64,000 bases of DNA from Paenibacillus sp. HGH0039 (GTDB taxonomy: Bacteria > Bacillota > Bacilli > Paenibacillales > NBRC-103111). The notes under the pieces are model-generated. The model had not been told where the DNA came from, ran no database searches, and was given only the letters and a program-made list of their open reading frames with translations. Below are positions 15,380 to 24,352 of this stretch, piece by piece. Where the stretch lies: NCBI RefSeq assembly GCF_000411255.1, contig NZ_KE150413.1, positions 734,794 to 798,793 on the forward strand, written 5' to 3'. The number at the start of each line of letters is the position of its first letter. The first letter of the stretch is position 1. A program made the translations under genes and the position numbers.

Positions 15380-16228
15380 TTACTTCGCTACCGGTACGGC
15401 ATTCAGATACTCTTCCATCGTCGTGTTCTTCGTCTTGATGTCTTTGGCCATCTGGGTGCCGACATAGCGCAGGTGCCACGGCTCGTACTGATAGCCGGTG
15501 ACGGATTCCTTGCCCTTCGGATAGCGGATGATAAACCCGTATTCGTGGGCGTGGTCTTCCAGCCACTTGGCTTCGGGCGTTCCGCCGAAGCAGTCTTCGG
15601 CCGCACATTTGCCTGTGCTGCCCGCAACGTCTATGGCCAGTCCCGTTTCATGCTCGCTGTGTCCCGGTACGGCGCTGTATTTCTTGGCCGCGGCCTCGCC
15701 GTCCTTTTGTACGTAACGGTTGAACAGGGTCGTCTGCGTGGAATGGGAGCGGTAAGCGGACACGCCGGCCAGCGGTGTCCCGTCTTTCTTGGCCGCGGCG
15801 AACATGTTTTCCAGCGCGCCTGCCGCTTCTTTGCGCATCATGCGCTTTTCGATTTTTTCGGCGAATACAAAATTCACATCCGGGTACACCAGATCGGAAG
15901 GTTTGTACGTGTCCGGAAGTTTGAATTGTTTGTTAACCAGCACGGTCATGCTTTCCGGCTTGGCGGCCACCTGCTCCGCGCCATCCGTTCCTTTGCCCGT
16001 TCCGGTTCCTTTCGAAGTAGAAGCCGGTGTCGGCGAAGTCGTCGGCTTGCTCGTGCTTCCCGGTGCCGCGGACGGACTTGCGGAAGGCGAAGTTACCGCT
16101 GACGTACCCGGAGTCGACGTGGCGGCCGGGGAGTTCCCGCCCGTTTCCTTGCTGTTCTCGCAGCCGGCGAAGAGCGCAATGGCGGAAGCCAGGATCAGAA
16201 GCCGGGTGATTCTTTTTTTCGGGGTCAT
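15380..16228 (-). CDS. D-alanyl-D-alanine carboxypeptidase lipoprotein (VanY/DdcY family, M15B)
   Basis: A signal peptide with lipobox LFAGC is followed by a ~70-residue Ser/Thr/Pro-rich linker and a VanY peptidase domain. Metal ligands appear in GHSEHETGLAIDV and EPWHLRYVG, and the substrate-side SAYRSHSTQ segment is present. It should trim the terminal D-Ala of peptidoglycan stem peptides outside the membrane. The ATG at 16228 follows AAGGAGGAACT; the longer frame upstream is not supported. It is a single-gene unit convergent to lutABC. Confidence 0.9.
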   Translation of the reverse strand: MTPKKRITRLLILASAIALFAGCENSKETGGNSPAATSTPGTSAVTSPSASPSAAPGSTSKPTTSPTPASTSKGTGTGKGTDGAEQVAAKPESMTVLVNKQFKLPDTYKPSDLVYPDVNFVFAEKIEKRMMRKEAAGALENMFAAAKKDGTPLAGVSAYRSHSTQTTLFNRYVQKDGEAAAKKYSAVPGHSEHETGLAIDVAGSTGKCAAEDCFGGTPEAKWLEDHAHEYGFIIRYPKGKESVTGYQYEPWHLRYVGTQMAKDIKTKNTTMEEYLNAVPVAK

Positions 16229-16416
16229 GGTAGTTCCTCCTTGAATTAAAAAAGGCGCATCCTTTTGCGGGACAGGCCCGAAATACAACACGTTTTATTA
16301 TACCTTACGCGGGTTGAAAAACCCAACGCGGGGCAATTGTGACTAAGCGGTGAAAACACTATCATCTTGCCATTTCATTCGCTACAATGGGGGTAACAAG
16401 AAGGGAGGCAGCAGCT

Positions 16417-16533
16417 ATGATGATCGCATCTCTGATTATCGGCCTGGCTTTGGCGGGTCTGATTTTATGGGCGACGATTTGGATCACCAATAAGGCATAC
16501 TCCAGAAAATGGGAAAATCCCGACGAGGATTGA
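16417..16533 (+). CDS. Small single-span membrane protein
   Basis: A 38-codon frame with one membrane span (IIGLALAGLILWATIWI) ends in a charged tail (KWENPDED). AGAAGGGAGG lies about eight bases before the ATG at 16417; a second ATG follows directly. No family is recognised. The ribosome site and span-plus-charged-tail layout resemble other Bacillales microproteins. Confidence 0.55.
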   Translation: MMIASLIIGLALAGLILWATIWITNKAYSRKWENPDED

Positions 16534-16972
16534 ATCCGGGATACCCGGCGGTTCCTGCCTGGGGCCCGACTCCGCCGTCCGGGGTAAGGGCATTTTCGTT
16601 TCATGCGTTATCCGTAAGAGAGAGAAGGCCATCAGCAATTGTCGGGGATAAGCATAAGCCGCATGTGACGGAGCGGACGCCTTCTTGCTCTTTTCTATTC
16701 TTCCGTTTTGCAACCATCGGTTCTACCTCCTCCATAAAGCGTTATGCTCTATATTCGCTCTTTTTGCGGAAAAGGTTCGGTTTATTCCGGGCCGAGTATG
16801 TCCATACACCGTAAAAAACCATGTGACCCGGATATTCATCCGGTTCTAACCTCCGCATAGGGCGCCAATTTCCAAAATAAACCGTTCCTGGCGTTTCACA
16901 CCTTCCCCATTCGGGTTAACTCCAAATAGGGCAGGATTTCTTCAATTTCCTCCTTTATACAAATTTTTGTCT
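16534..16972. other. Gene-free stretch
   Basis: No convincing frame with a ribosome site is present, and no RNA family is recognised. Only the promoter at its right end is evident. Confidence 0.5.
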
Positions 16973-17000
16973 TTGCTTCCTGTGGAAGCTGTATTATAAT
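16973..17000 (+). promoter_or_regulatory. Putative sigma-A promoter for the lipoprotein gene
   Basis: TTGCTT, a 16-base spacer and TATAAT lie about 48 bases before the start codon. Confidence 0.55.
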
Positions 17001-17047
17001 CGTTCATGTTCTTAATTATCGTGAGGGATAGAGAGAGGAGAAATCGT

Positions 17048-18118
17048 GTGAACAAGAAAATTTGGATGTCTGTACTCGTATTACTGTTGACTTTTACTGT
17101 TGTATTAGCGGGTTGCGGCAAAAAAGAATCACCGAAAACGGCTTTGGAGGAATCCTATACCGCTGCTTCTACCATGAACAGTGCGGATTTCAACATGAAT
17201 ATGACCTTGAACCTGGATTTCCCGGAATCCGCGCTTAAAGCGGATCCGAGCTTGGCGATGGGAGCTAACTTCCTGAAAAACCTGGATGTTACTGCTAAAG
17301 GTGTTTACCAGGCCGATCCTATGCAGCTGGAAATGACGCTGGAAGCCAACCTCAAAGGCGACATGCCGATGAAGATTTCCCTGCCTATGGTCATGACCAA
17401 AGACAAGATGTATGTGAAAGTTCCGAACATTCCGCTTCTGCCTATTCCGAAAGACACCGTCGGTAAATACATCGTCGTGGATGTCAACGAGCTGAATCAG
17501 ACGACGGACGGCAAAGTGAACGTAAATGCCATCGACGTGAAGAAACAGCAGCAGTTCGGTCAAGACGCGATGAAAATCTTTACGACCAACTTCGACGAAA
17601 AAACGTACTTTGTCGATGTCGATAAGAAAAACGCGGGACTGCCCGAGAGCGTAGACGCGAAACAAGTCGTGAAATTCCAGATTACCAACGAGAACCTGGA
17701 ACCTACCATCAAAACGATTGTCGAGAAGGTAGCTCCGCAGCTTCTGGATCTCGTATCCAGCGACAAGTATAAAGACATGCTTCAAGTCGATCCGGCCGAA
17801 ATCGAGAAGGCAAAGAAAGAACTTGCCGCCGGTTCGAGTAAGGAAGATACCCAGAAGGCGATCGACGAGCTGAAAAAAGTACTGAAAATCAACGAATTCA
17901 ACATTTTGACAGCTATCAATAAAGATAAATTCCCGGCTTATCAGGAAATTAACGCGAACCTGGACGTCACCGATGAAAAGCAGGGTACGTTCAAAGTCGG
18001 TACGAAAATCAAAACGGAGTACAGCAATATCAACAAGAAGGCTAACCTTCAGCCTCTTCCTACCGATACGCTGACGATCGAACAATTTTCGCAAAAAATG
18101 CAAGCTTCCGGCATGTAA
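17048..18118 (+). CDS. Lipoprotein of unknown function
   Basis: The 356-residue protein starts at GTG (17048), just after AGAGAGGAGAAATC. A signal peptide ends in the lipobox VVLAGC. The mature part is rich in Lys, Asp and Met. It has paired patterns such as MNMTLNLDFPES, MTLEANLKGDMPMKISLP and VGTKIKTEYSN, suggesting repeated beta-strands of a LolA/LppX-like hydrophobic-carrier fold. That fold suggestion is weak. It has its own promoter and terminator, so it is a monocistronic, probably well expressed surface protein. Confidence 0.75.
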   Translation: MNKKIWMSVLVLLLTFTVVLAGCGKKESPKTALEESYTAASTMNSADFNMNMTLNLDFPESALKADPSLAMGANFLKNLDVTAKGVYQADPMQLEMTLEANLKGDMPMKISLPMVMTKDKMYVKVPNIPLLPIPKDTVGKYIVVDVNELNQTTDGKVNVNAIDVKKQQQFGQDAMKIFTTNFDEKTYFVDVDKKNAGLPESVDAKQVVKFQITNENLEPTIKTIVEKVAPQLLDLVSSDKYKDMLQVDPAEIEKAKKELAAGSSKEDTQKAIDELKKVLKINEFNILTAINKDKFPAYQEINANLDVTDEKQGTFKVGTKIKTEYSNINKKANLQPLPTDTLTIEQFSQKMQASGM

Positions 18119-18143
18119 TAATCGCTCCGGTCGCGCGCAAGAC

Positions 18144-18181
18144 AAATCCCCGGTTTCCTTGATGGAAGCCGGGGATTTTTT
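18144..18181 (+). terminator. Terminator of the lipoprotein gene
   Basis: AATCCCCGGTTTCC pairs with GGAAGCCGGGGATT and is followed by a T-run, 26 bases after the stop codon. Confidence 0.88.
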
Positions 18182-18252
18182 GCCGTTGTCCGCCGTTAAC
18201 GGCATGGAAAAACCGGCCGGACGGGAGGGGGATGCCCGGGTCAGCCGGTTTA

Positions 18253-18501
18253 TTATGAGGATGTAGAGCCGCGATTAAACAGCTTATACGAATAGTTCAT
18301 AACGAGGATCATGGCGGCGCGCTGCTCGTCCGTTTTGGCCAGCAGGCAGTGGCGTCTCCAGTCCAGGAAGCGGATGGCGGCCTCACGGCTGCCGTCCTGG
18401 GCCCTCTGCCAGGTGTCTTCGATCTCTTCAATCGACGGAATGACCTGATGCCTCCGGTAAAAGCCGACCGTCCGGGAAATGGAGGACCAGTCATATTGCA
18501 T
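18253..18501 (-). CDS. Small hypothetical protein
   Basis: The 82-residue product is soluble and helical in appearance, with notable W, R and Q content (WQRAQDGSREAAIRFLDWRRH). No domain is recognised. Its start lies nine bases after the stop of the small membrane protein gene at 18511-18726, so the two form an operon. Confidence 0.55.
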   Translation of the reverse strand: MQYDWSSISRTVGFYRRHQVIPSIEEIEDTWQRAQDGSREAAIRFLDWRRHCLLAKTDEQRAAMILVMNYSYKLFNRGSTSS

Positions 18502-18510
18502 AGGACGTCC

Positions 18511-18726
18511 TCAAAATGTTTCTTCTTCCGCCTGCCGCTCGAACCCGGTCCAGAACAGGAAGGTGGCGCTGAAGAGAAGCATCACGCTTCCCCACCACAT
18601 GTAAGGATTCCAGAGCGTCGCTGCTTGGCTGAACAGGCCGCAGAGGCACAGGATGATACCGTGCGGCAAAAAAATGAATCCGGCCAGGCGGCGCAGGTCG
18701 TATTCTTTTTTGGGCCCGTTATTCAT
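18511..18726 (-). CDS. Small two-span membrane protein
   Basis: From the ATG at 18726, preceded by GGAGGAAGACACG, the 71-residue product has two hydrophobic segments (LAGFIFLPHGIILCLCGLF and MWWGSVMLLFSATFLFWTG). The N-terminus is charged. The longer frame upstream lacks a ribosome site. No function can be assigned. Confidence 0.6.
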   Translation of the reverse strand: MNNGPKKEYDLRRLAGFIFLPHGIILCLCGLFSQAATLWNPYMWWGSVMLLFSATFLFWTGFERQAEEETF

Positions 18727-18948
18727 CGTGTCTTCCTCCTTCGCCTCATTGCCGGATTGTACGCAGAGTACGGACGACTTTTTACCGTACCCTGTATTAC
18801 CTCCGTCTCTTTTAAAGGAAACAGCGAAATCGGTCACAAGGTATCCGTACGGAGCCGATTTTGGAAGGAAGAGGGATTATGGGGGGCTATTTTTACGAAA
18901 AAGGGGGGCTGGGCGCCGATTACGCTCCTATATGAAGAAGAAGAGAGC

Positions 18949-18977
18949 TTGCTTCTTGCGGAACGGTTTTCTATGAT
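18949..18977 (+). promoter_or_regulatory. Putative sigma-A promoter
   Basis: TTGCTT and TATGAT with an exact 17-base spacer lie about 45 bases before the TTG start of the TIM-barrel gene. Confidence 0.6.
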
Positions 18978-19021
18978 ACAGGTGTACTTATAACCCTTAC
19001 AGAGAAACGAGGCGGCCCATT

Positions 19022-19879
19022 TTGAAAATCGGATTAAGCTCTTACAGTTTGTACCGTGCCATCAGAGCCGGGGAGTTGGACTATGTCAGTGCGTTGGATT
19101 GGATTGCGGCTAACGGCGGCGAACATATGGAAGTCGTTCCGCTGGAAATTGATTTTACCCGGGAACCCCAGCTTGTGCAAAGCATCAAGGAAAAAGCGAA
19201 GTCCACAGGCATCGAGCTTTCCAATTATGCGGTCGGAGCCAACTTCCTGACGGAAAATGAGGGCGCTTACCAGGATGAAATTTCCCGGGTGAAGCGGGAA
19301 GTCGATGTAGCGGCCGAGCTGGGCGTTAAGCTGATGCGCCATGATGTGGCCCGCCATGAAGACGTTTCCATCCGTACGTTCAACGCGAATCTGGGCCGCA
19401 TGATCGAAGCGTGCCGGACGATTGCGGATTACGCCGCTCAGTACGGGATTACGACCAGCATCGAAAATCACGGCTATCTGGTGCAGGCGAGCGACCGGGT
19501 GCTTACCGTCGTTCAAGGCGTGGCCCGCCCGAACTTCAAGACGACGCTGGATATCGGCAACTTTATGTGTGCGGATGAAAATCCGGTCGCTTCCGTGCAG
19601 AAAAATCTGCCGTTTGCCTCCATTGTACATATCAAAGATTTCTATCTCCGCCCTTCTTACCGGAATCCGGGTGAAGGCTGGTTTAAGACCACGGCAGGCA
19701 ACTACCTACGGGGAGCTATTGCCGGGCAGGGCGATATCGACATGTGGGAAGTGCTGCGTCTGGTGAAGCGTTCCGGCTTCGACGGCTATCTGTCCATCGA
19801 ATTCGAAGGCATGGAAGAGTGCAGACAAGGCTCCAAAATCGCCATGGACAACGTGAGACGGATCTGGGCCGAAGTCTAG
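19022..19879 (+). CDS. Sugar phosphate isomerase/epimerase (xylose-isomerase-like TIM barrel)
   Basis: The 285-residue protein fits the AP_endonuc_2/IolE-type TIM barrel. Characteristic pieces are ITTSIENHGY (metal-ligand Glu), TTLDIGNF (Asp), ASIVHIKDFY (His) and GYLSIEFEGME (Glu) at the ends of successive strands. It starts at TTG 19022 behind GAGGCGG. Substrate is not deducible; neighbours (thyA downstream behind a terminator) give no pathway clue. Related proteins interconvert inosose or ketohexose derivatives. Confidence 0.85.
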   Translation: MKIGLSSYSLYRAIRAGELDYVSALDWIAANGGEHMEVVPLEIDFTREPQLVQSIKEKAKSTGIELSNYAVGANFLTENEGAYQDEISRVKREVDVAAELGVKLMRHDVARHEDVSIRTFNANLGRMIEACRTIADYAAQYGITTSIENHGYLVQASDRVLTVVQGVARPNFKTTLDIGNFMCADENPVASVQKNLPFASIVHIKDFYLRPSYRNPGEGWFKTTAGNYLRGAIAGQGDIDMWEVLRLVKRSGFDGYLSIEFEGMEECRQGSKIAMDNVRRIWAEV

Positions 19880-19913
19880 ACGATTCTGCCTCTGCAGAGC
19901 CGTTCGGGGTCTA

Positions 19914-19955
19914 TAAAAGAAGCGTTCTCCTCCTAAGAAAGGGAACGCTTCTTTC
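19914..19955 (+). terminator. Terminator of the TIM-barrel gene
   Basis: AAGAAGCGTTCTCC pairs with GGGAACGCTTCTT across a short loop, followed by TTTCC. Confidence 0.8.
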
Positions 19956-20102
19956 CGGCTGCCGGAAGGGAACGGGGAACAGGGAACTTTTTCTGAATAA
20001 GGAGAAGTTCTTTTTCATTTTCCGGGGAGGAGGAAACTGATATACTAAGGACAGACTTTATCCGGAAAAAAGGAAAACCGATGATTCGAGGTGCGCTTGG
20101 AA

Positions 20103-20897
20103 ATGAATAAGTATTTGGAACTGCTTAAGGATATCAAGGAAAACGGAACCCGCAAAGAAGATCGCACGGGAACCGGAACCATTTCCGTGTTCGGGCGTCA
20201 GATGCGGATGAATCTGGCGGAAGGCTTTCCGCTTTTGACGACTAAAAAACTTCATATGCGCTCGATTATCCACGAGCTTTTATGGTTTTTGAAAGGTGAA
20301 ACCAACATTCACTATTTACACGACAATGGCGTCACCATTTGGGACGAGTGGGCCGATGAGGACGGCAACTTGGGCCGTGTGTACGGTGCCCAGTGGCGCA
20401 CTTGGCAGGCGCCGGACGGACGGACTATCGACCAGATTACCCGAGTGATCGACCAGATTAAAACCAACCCGGATTCTCGCAGGCATCTCGTAAGCGCCTG
20501 GAATGTCGCAGAGGTAGATGAGATGGCGCTGCCGCCCTGCCATTACGCGTTCCAGTTCTATGTGGCGGACGGCAAGCTGTCGTGCATGTTCCAGATGCGT
20601 TCGGTCGATACGTTCCTCGGTCTGCCGTTCAATCTGGCCTCGTATGCGCTTCTCACGCACATGGTCGCGCAGCAGTGCGATCTCGAAGTCGGGGACCTGG
20701 TATGGACCGGCGGGGACGTGCATATTTACCTGAACCATCTGGAACAGGTGGAGAAACAGCTTGCGAGAGAGCCGTTTCCGCTGCCCAAGCTTGAAATCAA
20801 GCGCAAGCCGGATTCTATTTTCGATTACGCTTATGAAGACTTCGAGTTTGTCGGCTACCAGTCGCATCCCGGTATTAAGGCTCCGATCGCGATCTGA
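20103..20897 (+). CDS. thyA: Thymidylate synthase
   Basis: The 264-residue length is that of the E. coli-type ThyA. Motifs include the N-terminal [11 protein letters not shown], the catalytic Cys in [12 protein letters not shown], and [17 protein letters not shown] with [12 protein letters not shown] for dUMP and folate binding. It methylates dUMP to dTMP, producing dihydrofolate. ATG 20103 has GAGGTG nine bases upstream; a nine-codon frame from ATG 20081 overlaps this start and might couple translation. DHFR follows about 110 bases later, the classical recycling pair. Confidence 0.97.
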   Translation: MNKYLELLKDIKENGTRKEDRTGTGTISVFGRQMRMNLAEGFPLLTTKKLHMRSIIHELLWFLKGETNIHYLHDNGVTIWDEWADEDGNLGRVYGAQWRTWQAPDGRTIDQITRVIDQIKTNPDSRRHLVSAWNVAEVDEMALPPCHYAFQFYVADGKLSCMFQMRSVDTFLGLPFNLASYALLTHMVAQQCDLEVGDLVWTGGDVHIYLNHLEQVEKQLAREPFPLPKLEIKRKPDSIFDYAYEDFEFVGYQSHPGIKAPIAI

Positions 20898-21007
20898 TTG
20901 CGCAGGGTGTCAGCAGAGCACGTTTCGGACCGAATTAGGACGGAAAATAGGATGATCCATGAACGGCCGCAAGGTTCGCATGGGTCGCGGGAAGAGGTGT
21001 TGGCCAG

Positions 21008-21493
21008 GTGGGTATTTCTTTTATTTTTGCGATGGACCGCAACAATGCGATCGGGATCGACAACAAGCTGCCATGGCATCTGCCGGCGGATTTGAAATAT
21101 TTTAAAAAAATGACGACCGGTCATCCGATTCTGATGGGGCGGAAAACATACGATTCAATCGGACGCCCGCTGCCGAATCGTGAAAATATTGTCCTGACCC
21201 GGCAAAGCGGCTTTAAAGCTGAAGGGTGCACGGTCGTCCATACGGTGGAAGAAGTGCTGGAACGTTACACGGAAGGGGAGGTTTTCGTGATCGGCGGAAC
21301 GGAAGTGTTCCTGCTGTTCTGGCCTCACGTTGACAAGCTGTACGTGACGTTTATCGACGATACTTTCGAAGCCGATACGTTCTTTCCGGAGATTGATCCC
21401 GGCGAATGGACGCTTGTTTCCGACGAGCCCGGTATTCGGGATGAGAAAAATCCGTATGATTATACATTCCGGGTGTACGAGCGGGCGCAGTGA
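21008..21493 (+). CDS. dfrA: Dihydrofolate reductase
   Basis: The 161-residue chromosomal-type DHFR shows AIGIDNKLPWHLPADLKYFK (active-site loop with Trp and the catalytic Asp), the NADPH-binding MGRKTYDSIGRPLP, and FVIGGTEVF. It reduces dihydrofolate made by ThyA just upstream. The start is GTG 21008, after GAAGAGGTG. It is the trimethoprim target. Confidence 0.97.
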   Translation: MGISFIFAMDRNNAIGIDNKLPWHLPADLKYFKKMTTGHPILMGRKTYDSIGRPLPNRENIVLTRQSGFKAEGCTVVHTVEEVLERYTEGEVFVIGGTEVFLLFWPHVDKLYVTFIDDTFEADTFFPEIDPGEWTLVSDEPGIRDEKNPYDYTFRVYERAQ

Positions 21494-21748
21494 CGCCGAA
21501 AATGCCGGTGCCGGAATCGAAATCACAAGCGGATACATATACGTCAGAATAGTATCGGGAGTCCGGCACGGTAACGGGGGATCCGGCTGCGCAGGGCATT
21601 CTTAAGGACGGTAAACAAGACGGGACGCAGGCCGGTTATTCATGCGCCTGCGGCTGCCCGGTCTTCTTGCCGGAGTTTTTTCTAAAAACCGCTACACAAC
21701 TAACCCGGGGCTTACATAAGCCGGGAAAGCTGAACGGGGGCGTTAAGG

Positions 21749-22657
21749 GTGCAGCAACCAAGTTTACGAATCGGCATGATCGGATTGGACACATCCCATG
21801 CCGTCGAATTTACGAAACTGCTCAACGACCCGGGGCATCCCTGGCATGTGCCGGGCGGCCGGGTTGTGATCGCCTATCCGGGCGGATCGGAAGATTTCGA
21901 GCTGAGCCGTTCACGCGTGGGAGGGTTCACCGAGAAACTCCGCGGCGAATACGGCGTGGAAATCGCCGATTCTCCCGCGGCCGTTGCGGCGGCATGCGAC
22001 GCCATCCTGCTTGAATCGGCGGACGGCCGGGTACACGCCGAACAGTTCCGGCAGATCGCCCCGTACGGCAAGCCGGTGTTCGTCGACAAGCCGCTGGCCG
22101 TCAGCTCGCGGGATGCCGGCGAGATCGCCGCTCTGGCCGTACGGCACGGCGTTCCGCTCCTGAGCAGCTCGTCCCTCCGTTTCGCCGAAGGCTTAACGGA
22201 AGCGCTTGGCGGCTCGGAGAAGGGAGCGGTCACCGGAGCCGACTGCTTCGGCCCGCTGGCGCTGGAGCCGACGCAGCCCGGCCTGTTCTGGTACGGCATC
22301 CACATGGTGGAGATGCTGTACGCCGCGCTTGGCCCGGGCTGCGTGCACGTCACGGCGGCAGCCGGGGAGTCGCACGAGGTGGTCGTCGGCGTCTGGGCCG
22401 ACGGCCGCATCGGGACCGTGCGCGGCAGCCGCCAGGGCAGTCCCGCGTTCGGCGCGGTGGTGCACCGCGAAGGGGGGAGCCGCGCGGTCGATATCTCCGC
22501 GGACGCGAAGCCCTTCTACGCGAGCCTGCTTGAGCGCGTCATGGAGCTGTTCCGCGGCGGCGAGCCGGCGGTCGGCATACGGGAGACGCTCGAAGTGATC
22601 CGCTTCATCGAAGCGGCGAACGAGAGCCGTGAGACGGGCCGGCGGGTGCGTCTTTAG
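21749..22657 (+). CDS. Gfo/Idh/MocA-family oxidoreductase
   Basis: The 302-residue protein has an N-terminal Rossmann domain (RIGMIGLDTSHAVEFTKLL). The conserved EKP-type motif appears as VFVDKPLAVSS, where Lys is the usual catalytic/cofactor residue. The GTG start follows GGGGGCGTTAAGG. The second half (after about 22200) is much richer in G and C than the first. The substrate, presumably a sugar or cyclitol, cannot be told, and no catabolic partner lies next to it. Confidence 0.82.
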   Translation: MQQPSLRIGMIGLDTSHAVEFTKLLNDPGHPWHVPGGRVVIAYPGGSEDFELSRSRVGGFTEKLRGEYGVEIADSPAAVAAACDAILLESADGRVHAEQFRQIAPYGKPVFVDKPLAVSSRDAGEIAALAVRHGVPLLSSSSLRFAEGLTEALGGSEKGAVTGADCFGPLALEPTQPGLFWYGIHMVEMLYAALGPGCVHVTAAAGESHEVVVGVWADGRIGTVRGSRQGSPAFGAVVHREGGSRAVDISADAKPFYASLLERVMELFRGGEPAVGIRETLEVIRFIEAANESRETGRRVRL

Positions 22658-22806
22658 GCGGCGGCTTGGTTCGCCTCGTGCGGTGCCCCGCCGTTCCCCG
22701 TAGCGCCCAGGGCCGCTTCGCGCCGTCTCCAGCGTCTCGGAGCGTCTCGCCTCGCCTCAGGCCGCTCGCGCTGTATCGCATCGCATACGCATCGCCTCAG
22801 GCGCAC

Positions 22807-22846
22807 AAAAAGACCTGAACCGCCGTAAAGAGCGGTTCAGGTCTTT
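22807..22846. terminator. Bidirectional terminator 1
   Basis: AAAAGACCTGAACCGC pairs with GCGGTTCAGGTCTTTT. It is the first of two tandem hairpins between convergent genes. Confidence 0.88.
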
Positions 22847-22857
22847 TCAAGTGAACA

Positions 22858-22898
22858 AAAAAAAGCTGCGGAATCGTCATTCCCGCAGCTTTTTTTTG
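22858..22898. terminator. Bidirectional terminator 2
   Basis: AAAAGCTGCGGGA-type arms (AAAAGCTGCGGAAT and TCCCGCAGCTTTT) flank a short loop, with A and T runs on both sides. Confidence 0.85.
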
Positions 22899-22945
22899 TT
22901 TCCGTCCCGCCGTTCTAGCAGGAGGGAAACGGAACATAACTTTGC

Positions 22946-23590
22946 TTAGGCGCGTTTTCTGAACAGGCTGAGCAGCAGGGAAGCCGCGCTCAGTACTACA
23001 GCGGCAATCGACAGATACAGCGGCGTATTGCTCGCGGAAGCGCCTGCCTGCTGGGCGGGTGCCGCAGTGGCACTGCCCGGCGCCGTGCTTGTATGGCCGT
23101 GGCTGTCCGTGCCTGCGCCGGTCGGTTTAGCGGCAACCTTCGTTACGGAAGCGGGCTTGTCCGAGCCTTCGGCGCCGGTCCACTCCACTACGCTGCCGTC
23201 CTGGTAAGTCTGATAAGCCTTCCAGACGATGGAAGTGGCGTTGTCGGCCACTTTGCCTTGCATGTTGAATTCGCCGAATTCGGTTTTGGTCAGGCCGCCG
23301 TTCTCCGCGGTCCAGGTCACACCCGTGATTTTATCCGCTCCGTCTTTGGCAATTTCGTATTTCCAGCCCGGTTTCGGCTCGAAACGCGAGATGGATACGG
23401 CGTCTACCGGGAATTTCACTTCGATTTTGGTAGTCGGCACATCTTTTTCCGTCGGTACGCGAACTGTAAATTTCTGATAGGAACCCGCCGTCGCTTCGGC
23501 AGGATTAACGGTAACGTGGGCGCTGGCCACGCCGGCAAAGAGCATCAAACCGGCTACAACGGCGGCCGCTTGTATTTTAAGCTTGTTCAT
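22946..23590 (-). CDS. ycnI: YcnI-like DUF1775 exported copper-associated protein
   Basis: The 214-residue protein has a signal peptide ending at VASA, so the mature protein begins with His (HVTVNPAEA). That N-terminal His binds Cu(II) in YcnI. The DUF1775 domain follows (KFTVRVPTEKDVPTTKIEVKFP, GVTWTAENGGL). A His/Thr/Ala-rich linker and a C-terminal membrane span with an RKR tail anchor it. In B. subtilis ycnI and the copper importer gene ycnJ are adjacent; here the ycnJ homologue lies 13 kb away at 36729. Confidence 0.88.
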   Translation of the reverse strand: MNKLKIQAAAVVAGLMLFAGVASAHVTVNPAEATAGSYQKFTVRVPTEKDVPTTKIEVKFPVDAVSISRFEPKPGWKYEIAKDGADKITGVTWTAENGGLTKTEFGEFNMQGKVADNATSIVWKAYQTYQDGSVVEWTGAEGSDKPASVTKVAAKPTGAGTDSHGHTSTAPGSATAAPAQQAGASASNTPLYLSIAAVVLSAASLLLSLFRKRA

Positions 23591-23683
23591 GAGTAACTCC
23601 CTTTCTCTCGCAATCTTGTAGTACTTCTACTGTACCCAAAGCGGGTGGGAGAAAGTATGACTCAACTGGGCTATTTTTGCCCC

Positions 23684-24352
23684 CTAGTTATGATCTTTTC
23701 GTGACATACCGTGTTTCACGGCATAGGCGGTAAGCTGGACGCGGTTATCCATGCCGAGTTTTTCGAAAATATTTTTCATATGGTTTTTAACGGTGTTTTC
23801 CGAAATGAGCAGCTTTTCCGCGATTTGCCGGTTGTTGTATCCTTCGGCGACATAGAGGACGATTTCATGTTCGCGGGCCGTAAGCTGAGGCAGAGGCTGA
23901 CCGGAGGCGGCCGGTGTTCCCGATTGACGGAAGCGCCGCATAAGCCGGTCCGCCATCTGGCGGGCCACCTGGGAATTGTCGTCGAGCAGGGCGTGCAGGT
24001 AGTTGAGCCACTCGTCGGGGTCCATATTTTTGAGCAGATAGCCTTGTGCTCCGAACTGGACGGCCGTGAACAGATCGGCTACATCGTCCGACACCGTCAG
24101 GATTACGATGCGGATGTGAGGGTAGCGCTGTTTGATTTGGCGGGTCGCCTCCAGGCCGTTCACGGGGCTCATATGGATATCCATGAGCACCACATCCGGC
24201 TGCAGGTTGCCGCAGAGGGCGATCGCTTCCTCGCCGTTGTAGGCTTCGCCGACGACGGTGAATGAAGAATCGTCTTCCAGCAAGCTCTGGATTGCCTGGC
24301 GGGCAAGGGGATGATCATCCGCGATGAGAACGCGATAGCAGGTCTCTGACAT
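23684..24352 (-). CDS. NarL/FixJ-type response regulator
   Basis: The 222-residue protein has an N-terminal receiver (acidic pair in LIADDHP, phospho-Asp in VVLMDIHMS, Lys in YLLKNMD). Its C-terminal LuxR helix-turn-helix reads LTAREHEIVLYVAEGYNNRQIAEKLLISENTVKNH. It resembles LiaR/DegU/YvfU regulators. It overlaps the kinase gene by 38 bases in another frame, so it is translated as a pair with it. The target genes are unknown; ycnI just downstream on the same strand is one candidate. Confidence 0.92.
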   Translation of the reverse strand: MSETCYRVLIADDHPLARQAIQSLLEDDSSFTVVGEAYNGEEAIALCGNLQPDVVLMDIHMSPVNGLEATRQIKQRYPHIRIVILTVSDDVADLFTAVQFGAQGYLLKNMDPDEWLNYLHALLDDNSQVARQMADRLMRRFRQSGTPAASGQPLPQLTAREHEIVLYVAEGYNNRQIAEKLLISENTVKNHMKNIFEKLGMDNRVQLTAYAVKHGMSRKDHN

